Shown: one piece after another, positions 21,757 through 33,632 of the stretch | Layout: each line of letters starts with the position of its first letter | Numbering within the stretch: position 1 is the stretch's first letter | Position numbers and translations under genes: made by a program | NCBI GenBank assembly: GCA_013396655.1 | Contig: WBMV01006433.1 | Location: 244,823 to 308,822 of the forward strand | Source of the DNA: Campylorhamphus procurvoides | Taxonomy: Eukaryota > Chordata > Aves > Passeriformes > Dendrocolaptidae | Direction of reading: 5' to 3' | Length of the DNA stretch: 64,000 nucleotides | Notes under the pieces: generated by a model | What the model saw: only the letters and a program-made list of their open reading frames with translations | Databases searched by the model: none | What the model was told of the DNA's origin: nothing

Positions 21757-24700
21757 CCATCCACATCTTTAGTGATACGATTTTTAAATGCTCGGAGCTC
21801 GCAGTAGCTGCTATTGCAGCCAGGGGTGAGGATTCTTCTGAGGAGCCTGAAGAAGTGGGGGCATCCATCACACTTTGTCTCCTGGCCTGATACTTTTCAA
21901 AGAATCACACCTAATATGGATTTGCATGTTCAACACGACTCCAAACTTAAGCCACCACTTTTTTAAATCCTGGATTCAGCTTCCATGCCATGGATACCAC
22001 ACTAGGGCATTTGTAGTTATGAATCAGACCACAAGTACTGTTCTTTTGGGGAAGATTTTACAGCACTCTTATTCCCATATCCACAGCTCATCATTGATGT
22101 CAGATGTGCTCGCTCTAGGCCATAGGGGGTATAAAGGGCACCAAATAAGCAGGCACAATTTCTTCTCTCATGCAAATTTTATTAGAGCTGTATGGGAGGA
22201 CTGTAAAAGATTTCTGTGTTTAGTTGCTTCTTATGGAGAGAGGATTTTTTCCATAATATTAAAACAAAACCAAAGAAAACAAAAGCCAAATTTCACCCTG
22301 GAAAAAAGGCCAAAGGACTCCCAGCACAGCTATTTCAGAGCAAGCTGCTCCACACTCTTTATTCTACAAGAGCTCCCCATGGGAAACAGAACAAAACTCA
22401 GTTTTTTCTTCTAGGAGAATTTCATTGACAGAGCAGGGTAGCACGTGAAGCAGAAATCAATTAGCAAAGGAACATCAAGACCTGGCTGTGTAACTCTGGC
22501 TGTATGGTGTGCCTCATGCAGGAGGCTGGATCTCTGGGTTATGATCACACCTAGGGGAGCACGTCAGCTCCTGGGGCAGTGCATCCCTTCGTGCAGTACC
22601 TGCTTCAGAGACAGAGGGAGCGACCTTTGCCGCTGCCCAGGTGTCTGTCTCATGAGGACAGAGGGAGACAGCTGAAGGAAACCCAGGCCAAGGACTGTGA
22701 GGGACCAACACAGCTACAGAAACCCTGGCAGTTGCCAAGGGAGAAGTGTCTTCGGTAGCACTCTTCAGCCACACTCACAAATTACTGCTGGTCATGGCAA
22801 TGGAAACTTTGCTGCTGACAAGGAAATCAAAGAGGAGCGGTTAAAACATGCAACAGCAAAAATTAATTCTCTGCAAAAACTCTTCATTTCAGCTGGACTT
22901 AGGCAAGCATTTTACTCACTGAATTTAGCCTTGCTCTTGATTCCATATGGGTCACCTAGAGGTTATGGCTTCCTAATCTTATGTATCAATCTCATGTCTG
23001 AGCCGTTTTCAGGATATATCATATGTCTCTGCACTACTGTCAGGCATTTGCTAGATATCAACATTCATGCAATACCAGTCAGCTTTGCTATATACAGGGT
23101 TACAGAGTATGTAATCTGTAGTCTTCAAATGAGGTTTTCTGATAAATAAACCCTCTTTATTCACAAGGTGAAAATTCTCCATGCAAGTAGTCTCTATTGT
23201 TAACATTTTCGTTTGCTATTAATATTATTACCAGTAAGCTATTCACTGTGGAATAAGTACAATGAAGAAGAGGCACTTGAAGGTCAGAAGGAATCAATAT
23301 TAATGAAAAGTAAACATACAAGTCAGGGAGAAATCACAAATCCAGCTTGAAGCTAATTTGGTTTTTTATTCAAACAAATATGCATGGTGGCTTTTGCATT
23401 GTATCCACAAAGTTCTTGTTTGAAAGTGTTGTTAGGAACTTTTGAACTCGCCTTCAGTTTCTAAGCTGCTGTATTGTCAGCCAAACATTTCTTGTTCAAC
23501 CAGGGCCCCAGTGCAGTCCTAATTCAAGAAAATGGCAAATTTTCCTTTGGTGTCCATAGGGGAGCTCCTAATGACTGGTCTCCTAAGAACCCTAGAAAAG
23601 ACACGAGCCATGTTGCCTGTAGCATCATAAACCCTTCCCTGAGCTATCCCTCTGCTTGGATGTAGTGCTGATCTTCCACGTACTGATGTGCTTCATGCTA
23701 AATATGGAACAGCAACCAACATCTGTGGAGAGCTCATATTTTACGTGTTTACATGAGTATTTATTTCTCCTTTGTCTTCAAGCAGCAACTACTACATAAT
23801 GTATTTAGTATGATTAATTGTGGGAATGTTGCTCATCCCAGCATAGCATGACATCTCTAATTACATGACATCTTTCTCTCATTTGTAAGGCAAGATTTTT
23901 GTATCTTGACATGTTTATCATTGTTAGGTTGAGCTAGTTATCTTATATGGGCCTGTTCCTTGGTTCTCAGGGTTGACAGATTATGGTTTCACATTAAAAT
24001 CACATATGCTTTGTTATTACAGCTGCATCTTGAAAGGAAAGCAAATAGAGGAATCTCCACCACACTAGAGCTGTAAGATGATGTTTTGTTCAATGAACCA
24101 GTGGTTGCAAGGTTGTTGTAGGCTACTGTCATTTATACAGGTATTTGGTATTTGATTTTTCCAATATTTTTTAAATCTCAACAATTGAAAATTTAGCACG
24201 CATTTCCACGGTCTTGCACACGCTTCAACTGATCAGAAACCTTCCCTGTGGGTGGGATTTGCCTCACCTAATTTGAGCTATCTATTTAAAAGTTGGGCAT
24301 CTGCTCTAAATTAAGCACTCAGTCACCAGTGACAGACAGATGCTTCTTGAGAAACAACTTATCTTACCTGGTTTCAACTTAAGTAGAAGTTTACAATACA
24401 AATTCTTGCACCCTTGAAAGTGGATGCAGAGCAAAGCAAGAAGAGGAGCTGTTGTTTCTATGCAACCTCATCAGTAATGGTCATTCCAGATGAGAGGTAC
24501 ATTACATATTTCAGATACGAGAAAAGTCTAAGGATTTGATATTTTTGCCCAATTATCAGTTAAAAAAATGCATCCTCGTAGGTCTGCTTCAGAAGTTGAA
24601 AGATTTTTATCTTTAGCATTTTGCAGGTGTATTAATGCAAATATGTACTCAAAAATCTCTTAAAAGTGCTGTAAGATTCATGCTAAAATTCTCATCTTGC

Positions 24701-25844
24701 TGGACTCCACAGAACTTTGTACGAAATTAAAGACACCAGACAGCATACGAAAACTGCTTTGAAGCACATCTCTAGACTTTATGTTTTGAGTGGACAATGT
24801 AACTACTGAAGCAAATCTGGTGCAATTTTAGCTGGACCCATGCATAAGAAGGACCTAGAAGTCCAACCATACAGTCACAGAAAGAGGGAAATAAGCCTTG
24901 TCATTGAAAAAACAGGTTTTCCTTTCACTTCCTTGCAGTAGGACTCCAGCCAATATAGCTATTTTATTTAAAGCAAGGTGCTGCTCACCTGCCCTGGAGT
25001 TTGCAAACTAGAGGGTTGAATGCAAAGATCCACATGCAGTTTAGGTCATGCACTGATGAAAATCTGCCCTGGAACTTGCATGGCAACCTAAAACTGTATT
25101 TGTTTTAGGAGTATAAAATTTAGGGCTTCACAGAAAACAAGAATCAGAGATTTGGGGAGGCACAGAAGGCCAACATGATGGTCTGAGAAAATTTTCACCA
25201 ATGTACAAGAGGGCTTCTGGTGTCCTGATAATGTTGCTGCACATAGATATCGATGATGTCAATGTTCTTATCTGCAAGCACATCAGTGTTTTCCCTCACC
25301 ATGCTCATTCCACAGTTGTTTTTATTGGTGAAGGCAGAACTGCAAAGGCCGAGATCAAGTGAACATTCAATTCAGTAAGTGCTAAATCCCTCAGTCTAGA
25401 AATTTTACTCTGTAAGTCAAGGCAATGGACCACGTGAAACCTCTTCCAAGCTCTGCAAAGCATAATCTTCTGGAAACACAACCCTGCGGTTTTCATTATG
25501 GTTATTAACACTTAATGCAAACTCTTGCAAACAGTTTCAGCTCCAGCACTGCTGTTTTGTTTCTGCTGCGGTGGGAATGAGAGGGAAGAATTGGTAGTCC
25601 TTCCATTCAGAAAATGGACCTGAATAAATTATATACTGGTATATAATTATTTGTTAATCTACCCATGGGGTAGTTGGAAGATCAAGTCTCTAATTTTTCA
25701 TTAACCTACACTTGCCACTGGTATGTGTACAGATCCTTGAGTTAATGATTTTTGTAAGGCACAAAAAGGCAAGACACACACACAGAGGACTAATGTTCAA
25801 GGCAGCAGCAATAGAGATAAGTTGTCTCTTCCACAGGTTACAAT
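21757..25844. other. Non-coding stretch of 4 kb
   Basis: It holds open frames of 179 codons (21875-22414, plus) and 150 codons (22697-23149, plus) that resemble no protein and lack credible splice sites. The rest is AT-rich unique sequence with no repeat that I can name. Confidence 0.45.
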
Positions 25845-26085
25845 TAATGGCTTTCATTAATGGACCTGAACAACTTCCTAAAAGAACTAATTAGAGTTTT
25901 AATTGGTTCTCTCACCGTCATATTTTTGTTTACCCATACCCAGAGGATCTCCAGCTGTGTTAAGCAGTTTTCCAATTAATAATGCATTTGAACTTAATGG
26001 CCCAGTTTTTCTGACTCAGCCATTTTTCCGCCTGGTTTATTTAGCTGACTTCCAGCATGTAATTTCCACATATTTCTCAGCAACT
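25845..26085. promoter_or_regulatory. Possible conserved non-coding block rich in homeodomain cores
   Basis: TTAATGG, AACTAATTAGAG, TTTTAATTGG, CCAATTAATAATGCAT and CTTAATGG are packed into about 150 bases. Such clustering of TAAT cores is common in deeply conserved developmental enhancers. No alignment is possible here, so this is only a candidate. Confidence 0.25.
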
Positions 26086-29000
26086 GGAATCCACTGAATG
26101 CTGCCACTGTTCCTGGGCAAGTGTTGCCTGGTACCCTCCACGTCCTCTGTGGGAGCCACTGTAGCCCTCTCTACAGAGCAGATGGAGAGGGACTGCCTTT
26201 GTAAAGGTACACCTCCACATTTGTGGTTCCTCTCAGAGCTGCATGGGGAGCCCCTTTCAGTCCTCCCCTTTCCTGGAAGCTTTTGATTTGGGGGTTTGGG
26301 GTTTTTTTTGTTGTTTTATTATTATTATTTTCCAGCAATTACTCAAATGTTTATTTTCCTCTTCCTGCTTCTTTCTTTCTGTGACCAAGCTTTTTTCACC
26401 CACTGGGTAGTAAGAGGAAGGTGAGGGACTCTATTTTTTCTCATGCAAACAGGAGGGGTCAGGGAATGACTGAGAACATTAGAGAAAGAAAGGTGAAAAA
26501 AATAGCCTGTACCACCAGGCTTATTACTTCTAGCCCTCAGAAGAGTCCCTCAGGAGAATTCATCTCACTGGCTTTGCTCAGTTGCCTTCTCATTCAATGT
26601 GCCCTGTGCATCACCTGTTCTCAGCTGGTGGTGGAAGAAGAAAACAAAAATCTCATGAAAGAGACAAGTCTCATGGCTGAAACTAGAAAGTATGCAACAC
26701 AAATTAGCGAACCAAACTGCTGAGAACACTACTGAACCAGCTACAAACCCTGCTGTCAAACCAGTCCTTCCCCAGTTAATTGGAACAAGCTGCTGGGGAT
26801 CTTTTACCAACCATTTTGCATGTCCTGAGGAGATGAAGGTTACCCCAATATGAAATAAGGAGTGTCACAAAACAAAATAATGCATGGGAACATGAACCAC
26901 AAAAAAAAAAAAAAGAAGGCAATGAGCAAATGAATACAGGGGCTCCAGCACACCTGTTTCAACTTCCACTGGAGTAGAACAGCAAAGACATGAGCTTTGC
27001 AAATCCCTGCACAAAAGCTGCTCTGTCCAATTCCATCACCTGGATCAAAATAACATGTGAGGGAGCCTCACCAGTGAGCACCAGGCGGATGGGCAGGTCT
27101 CAGCTTAGAGCCCACTGCCAGCCCCACGAAAGCACAGTTAAGAGACATCTTGTTTTCTTCTCTCTGCAGTAGCTTTTGGCATACCTAAGAAAAGAAGATG
27201 CTTTAACACAGCAGATCAGTAGCACTATAAAGAACTCTTGTGTGTTAAATCATCAGAAAAACAACAATTATTATCCTTTTCTTCTTTGTGTTCCTTTTGT
27301 TTTCCTGCCAAATACCAGACAGAACAAAATAGCAGTTTTTTTGCTGTGCAAGGCAAACATGTAAAATCAGAGGAAAACAAATCCTGAGCAAATAACTTTA
27401 AGCAAATAGCTGGAGGAAGTGAGGGAAGGGAGGTAGGCAGTGGGAAGACCAACTGATACATTCTCAGTGTTTGCTGTATTAAGCCTTGAAGTAGGAAGAT
27501 AAATGAAGAATGGGCAACTCCATAACCAAGAAATGCCCTGATCTTTTTTTGGTGAGCAATGAAATGCTCACCAAATGAATGCCCAAGCCTAAAACTGCCA
27601 CTAGCAATCCACAACGAAGCTCCAGACACTCTGGGGGCTCTCACACAAAAACATCTGTGGGAGTGGATCTGACTGAAGAGAAAAACTTGTGCTTCGAGCT
27701 AGCAATGTCTACAATTCAGGATTTTACGTTAGAAACTTTAAAGACAGAGAAGCATGTACATCCACATAGCCAGAAGAGTCAACTTTGGGACCACAGTGCT
27801 GTGTGAAGCTAGTTCCAGAGCCTGGGGATGCTCCTTAAGACCCATGTCCAGTGGACATTTACACATGAAGGGATCTCACATAGCCTGGAAGAAAGGTCTT
27901 AGCCTGGCACCCTAGCGACAGGACCCGGTCTGATTCAGTGTGACCTCAATAGGTTTACAGTCTGGTGGCCAAGCTCAGCAGGGCATCTGCATAAGCATTA
28001 TATTGCTTCCCTTCACACAGTGCACTGGGAGTACGGCAAGAAAAATACCATTGTACAATATTCACCAAGGGCCAGACTAGGACATCCACAGCTGTTCTGG
28101 GCAAAAATCTGCCCCCCCGGGCTGCCATCACCAGGATTACCTGATGCCACTGATCTCTGAGTCGTAGAATTGAGGGCTTCTCTGCAGGACTGGGGCCATG
28201 CTAAAAGTGACAGAGGGAGAGTGGCAACCAGCCCTTTTGGCATCAGTGCTTCATCTGCTCCGGGCCAGGACATGGACTGCTCTGGGCAGTTCTTTGGACC
28301 TCAGCCCCGTGCTGGGAGCAGAGGCGTGCTTTGTTTTTTATGCCTGCACACATTCCTCTGCAAGAACAACTTGCTGAGGCTGAGCCAAGCCAGCATCTCT
28401 TATTCTGTTCTTGGACTCTCCCACCATATTGGACTCTTTATCAGGGTATTGCTTTCTCTGCTTAGTTACTCTTAATTTGAAAACTGAGCTCCAATCCCCA
28501 CCTATTGGCACACAAAGGAACCTTCCTCTTTCTCCTTAACCCTGCTGTGACCACAACAGCTGTTACAATGCAGAAGTACCTACATATACATACCATGTAA
28601 TCAGTTTTCTCCCCTCCTACCTTAAAAAAGAAGGGTATCTTCCCATGCAGCAAAGTGAAAATCCTGCCTGTTTAAAATACAAAAGAGCAGCAAGGAGAAA
28701 GAGACCTCGAGAGGCCACTGCCTGCCTTAATAGGATTAAGGACTATATCTCAGGCAATGCTTCTGGAATCGCTGGGCTTCTTTTAGAAGCTACAATCTCT
28801 TTGCACCAGACTCTGTTTTTGGTCTACTAACAAATGCTTTATTGGGCTGACTGTACAATGCCCATATATAAAACCTGAGTTTCTTGTCACCTAATAGCCA
28901 AAAGGCAGGTGATTTAATTGGTGAAACAAACACAAGTCTCCTTCCCCAGCTTTTGCTAAGAAGGTCGCCTCCAAGAACAGATTGCACTTTCTCCCAGCTC

Positions 29001-30962
29001 CTCCACACCACGCATTGAAGATTACCCTTTTTTTACCACAGTTAACTCTCTGAACTATTTTGAAATCCCACACAAAGACAGTCCGGTACAACAGGCATTA
29101 TGCACACATGCTTTCACATGCCTCCTACCAGGCACATCAGTACAACCAATTCTATGTCAACTTGTTCCCTGATGGTCTCTTGACACACCTCCTGTTTTCC
29201 ATCTTCAGAAAATGACAGCTCTTATGGAAAATAGGCCAGTGGCTACAAAAAAATGTGGCATCAAAATTACTTCTTGTGTCCTCCTCTCTCACTCTCATAG
29301 AACAGCCATTTCTCTTCCACCTAATAAAACATTCAGACAGTTAATTATCTTCCCTCATCCCTGAAGTCAATATATATTGCCCTACTGAGAGGCCACAGGT
29401 TTCCAGGAGGAGCAGTGGAGAGAAGGACTACAGGAGAAATCCCTGCCTCTCCTGCTCTCCAGAGCTGAGCAGAGTCATCAGTCCCTGGAGCCCAGGCCCA
29501 GTGCAGAGCAGGAGAAGAGATAAGGATAAGAAAGTGCCAAGTTTTTCAGTCCCCCTTTTCTTCTCCTGTACTCTGTGCTTAACCTAATTTTACAAACTGA
29601 GCTGGGTGAATTTCATAGGCAAAAGCTGCCTTCACAATGATTTCTATTCCACTCATTTCCAGCCCTTTTCTTCCACAAGTAAGAGCCGATAACCATCACT
29701 TGCAACTCAATAGGCTTCATATCGTCTCCAGGAAATAATTGAACCCTTTGTGGCTTTCAGAGCAACATTTTCGTATTTTCCCTGGCATCAAAATACTGCT
29801 GGATACTGTTTAAATGGAAGAGATGACCAGTCTGCATTAGCTGAGGAGAGAGAAAGCCAAGAAGGCAAGTTAGCTGCCTGCAAATAAACAGAATAAGCAG
29901 GACAAACCAAACAGTTCCCAACAGGAAGGACCAGTTCTTTCACCAAATTAGCCTCCCTCTTTGCCTCACCCTAAAAAATAGATGCACTGGAAGTATGAAC
30001 CAAAATCTGTTATTTCACTGGGACCAGTCTTCCACTCCACCCAATTCCAAAATAACCTGACGTTTCTGTTCTGGCATGGGTTTCCCCTTGTCCCTTATTC
30101 ATACAGAGCATCATCACCATTACACTCCTGCAAAATAAGTCATTCCAGCTGGTACAGAAATCCAAGATGACATGCACTTTGTAAGGATAAGCTAGAGGAA
30201 GGAACTGGCCAGGCTTACCGTAGTCCATGCCCAAAGTAAAATTAGCCATTTATATTGTGCACTTGTCTGGTGCTCTGCAGTGAGAGTTTGTTGGGTACAG
30301 CAGATCCCTGGATACTGTCAGCCTGAAATTGGAGTCCCACCCTGTAAATTTGTTTGAACAGACTCTTTACTTGAGATGAAATACCTTCATCTGAGCAGTC
30401 AGCCCACAGCAGCTAATGGGATAGCCTCACCATGCCTGTGTAGCATTACAACCATTGCAAAAACTCTGAAGCCTTTTCTATGGTGATATTCAAAGACATT
30501 CCTGCAGGGCTTTCACATGCCACATCCTTCTGCCTGTCTGCCATTGGTTTTGTGCCCTGTCTCCTCGCTTTAGTGCCCACAGACTTCTGCTGGAAGCATT
30601 AATGAGAGCAATGTGCAAACAAATGTGGAAAATAATCTCTAATGCTGCAGGGGCAGAGGCCAGCGGAAACCAGAGGATGTTTTCTGGCAAAACAGCAGCA
30701 ATAAGAGCTGTTCTCTAAACAAATAGTGCCTGAATGCATACAAGCTTAGCCCTATCAAAGAGACCTTGGGCTGAAGACTCTAACCAGTGTTTCTTACCCC
30801 ACTTCAGGAAGCACTGTTGCACAAGCCCTTGTGAGTTAGCCATACACTCAGGCAGGCATGGCAACCAAAGTTCGCTCAACTGGCAAAATTTCAGGAATCC
30901 TCACCTTTCCTGTATGCTTTATAAAAAAATCTTCATCTGGCTATAAATTAATTAAATTCTCT
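26086..30962. other. Non-coding stretch of 4.9 kb
   Basis: No supported exon. It includes an A14 run at 26901-26914 and a perfect 11-bp hairpin at 27548-27575, listed separately. All open frames are short and without motif. Confidence 0.45.
27548..27575. repeat. Perfect 11-bp inverted repeat with 6-base loop
   Basis: tttggtgagca at 27548-27558 and tgctcaccaaa at 27565-27575 are exact inverse complements around the loop atgaaa. It could extrude a small cruciform or give a short RNA hairpin. It is too short for a typical microRNA precursor. Confidence 0.9.
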
Positions 30963-31030
30963 CACCTCCATTTTACACAGGGGAAAACAGTACCTCAGAA
31001 AGATTACAGCTAAGATGCTTCTCACAGGGC
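30963..31030 (-). repeat. MIR-like ancient SINE, reverse orientation
   Basis: The plus strand reads cctccattttacacagggga, then ctcagaaagatta, then ctcacagg. This is the inverse of the MIR core that reads catctgtaaaatggg with its upstream ctctgtgcctcag. About 70 bases are recognisable, diverged by substitutions and small indels. Confidence 0.55.
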
Positions 31031-33500
31031 ATGCAGGAGAGCAGAAGTACCACAAAGCTGCGAGCCTGGCATGACTCTCAACAAGAACAAAACCCTATAA
31101 AAAATGGACTTCCAGACCATTTCCTTGGATTGCAGCTCCTGGGGGACTGTCCATAGGAAGGACCAACAGTGGCCACCAGTGTCCTGCCCCATGGGGACAG
31201 CTCCTGCCCACTCCCTCAGCATATTGTGCCTCATGGGCAGCCCCAAGCCTTCTCACATAAGGGCATCACACCCTGTAGGCTTCTGCCTGCATTCCAGCCC
31301 CCTCAGTTCCACACAGCAGTTGATGAAGAGCTCATTCTGAAGCACAGGGGCCACTCAGTCAGTGGCTACCACACCTTGCACAGAAATGTTGTGACAGTTG
31401 TCTAGGGGTTGTTACCACTGTATATCACACACGCTGGGGCTGGAGAGGCAGAGAAAGCCAAGATCAGCGGCCCATTTGTTGCCTGCCCTGATAGCTATCC
31501 TATTGATAGCTCCATCTCACACTGGCAAAGCCCTTTGTACCACTCTGGGACAGCTGCCCTGATGCCAAGAATTCCTCACAGGCTGGCCAGCCCTCGTGGT
31601 GCTACCAGGGAAGCTCCAGTTTCAGCAAAGAATTTGATGGTTGTCTGGCAAGTGTATAAATCATAAAAGTAGCTTTGTTCTGCAACACTTCAAACCTTTT
31701 GGGCTCTCTCATATGGCTGCAGTTTGCTGGCACTTGCTGTTCAATTTATGTAAGCTAAGCTGTGCAAACTCATCCCCTTCCAGCCTGTAGGCAGCCTGTC
31801 ACATCACACAGGGATGCCGCCCCACTATTCCAAGATGCATTTTGCTGACAGCAGGGCTTTTTTAGAAAAGGTGCAGCCTTTTTTCAAGATTTAATTTCAC
31901 AGGAAACCCAGTGGAATCCAGGATTTTAAAACCAATTCGCTTCAATAAAATCAGGAGGCTGCATCCAGGCAAGCCCTATACCCAGGAAAGGAAAGCCAGA
32001 GAGAAAAGCTCTCAGTTTTGCCCAAATCAACTCCAGTCCAGCCAGCAGCAGAGCAAGCTGCCTTACCCCGGAAGATGGGGAGGATGCAAGGCAGACAGGG
32101 ACTGGGAATTTTCCAACCACAGGTTGAAAACCGCAATAAACAAAGAGGATTTCAGACACTTCATGCTGTATTCCCACAATACTGTAGGCAAAGTGTTCCT
32201 GACTAAGAAGTCCCTGCAAAAGTACACTGTGTGGGTGCAGGAAAAGACCCCACTATACCTGTCCACAGCATGTGGCATTTATTGCCCAGACAGCCCCTGC
32301 CAGAGGGCATTGGCAGGAGTGACATCGGCCAAGCACACCGAAGGCAGCATCAGCCACTGCTGCCTGTGAAGGAGAAAGTGGCAAGAGAAATTCCCTTTGT
32401 AGATAGGGCCCAGGAAAAGGCAGCATTTGAGGCTCTGGGTGCCTCCAGCAGAGAGGGAATGGGGGCACAGGCTGCCATGCTGAGCACTGGTCCCACCCTA
32501 CCTCCTACCACACAGCCGGCCAGGTGGGAAAGCAGCATTATGTGGGCAGAGAATGGGTGTATCCCAAGAGGGCTGGGCCAGGTTTTTATCTGCTGTGAAT
32601 CTACACAGTGCCTTTGAAGTTGGTGGGTCTGACTGGTAGGTTGGTGCAGGAGCTGTGATAATAAGGTGAAGCCAGTGGAACCTGCTCAGACACTCGGCTC
32701 ATTTGAAAATCAGGATTTTATGGGGCTGCTGAGCAAGGAGAGCATCTGTGCAATGCTACGTGGGGCTATGCAGGTACCCAAGCCAGAGACAGCTAATAAA
32801 TGAGCAAGGAAGAACTTGAAAGAAGAAAGCCCCACTTTTCAGTAAAGTGTCTGAATCTCTTCCCAATGCAAAGCACTGAGTTCTGTGCTGTTCAACCATT
32901 CAAGCCTTTTACGCACGGTAGGTCAGATGTTTTCAAATTGATCTTAATAAAAAAGAAAAAAAAAGAGAAAAACAGCCAAATATACAAGATGTCAGAATGA
33001 GGACTGCATAAAAAAATGCAGTAAACATCAGTCCAGGCTCAATACATGTTTCCTTTCTCACCTCCGTAGTTGCACTGCTGGACTTTTCCATCCCCCCAGG
33101 TTGCCAGAGCTCTTTGCTAGGCTGCAATTTCCTTTCTGCCACTCCCCAGAAGTGCAGGCTGTGGCACCAGTGTGCCATAGCTTCTGCCCATGATGCTGGG
33201 GTGAGCTGGGGGATTCAATCAGTGTAGCTGTGGCAGTGTCGGACTCTGATGGGTGGATCAAGACCCCCGAGAACCCACATGCTCAGCTCTGACAGCTGGA
33301 AAGGACCCCACAAGAAGCAGGATATATGCTGAAGATGGACATAATTATACAATCTCTTTATAAGTGGTGTTTAAATGCCCTGTGGTCCACAAGAGTCCTG
33401 AGGAAGGAGGGTTTTATGAAGTCCTACCCTATATCCTAAAGGCCAAGGGAAACTGCAGGTTGGAGTGAAACAAAAAAAAAGGACTATCATTTGGGATCCC
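31031..33500. other. Non-coding stretch
   Basis: Open frames of up to 152 codons (31911-32369, plus) overlap frames on the opposite strand and have no recognisable motif. No repeat family seen. Confidence 0.45.
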
Positions 33501-33503
33501 AGA

Positions 33504-33632
33504 TAGAAAAACTTGGGTGGGGAAGAGACATATTTCAAAGCACAAGTGAAGAGTATATATATATATATATANTAGAAAAACTTGGGTGGGGAAGAGACAT
33601 ATTTCAAAGCACAAGTGAAGAGTATATATATA
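33504..33632. repeat. Exact 60-bp duplication flanking a single unknown base
   Basis: The segment starting tagaaaaacttgggtgggga at 33504 runs into a (TA)n tract and an N at 33572. It then restarts identically at 33573, matching for 60 bases (33504-33563 against 33573-33632). Exact identity and the N at the junction point to two contig ends that overlap but were joined without merging. A real tandem duplication around a TA microsatellite is the alternative. Confidence 0.9.

Noticed and set aside
21875..22414. 179-codon plus-strand open frame
   Set aside because: No motif, no splice sites and no codon pattern beyond chance.
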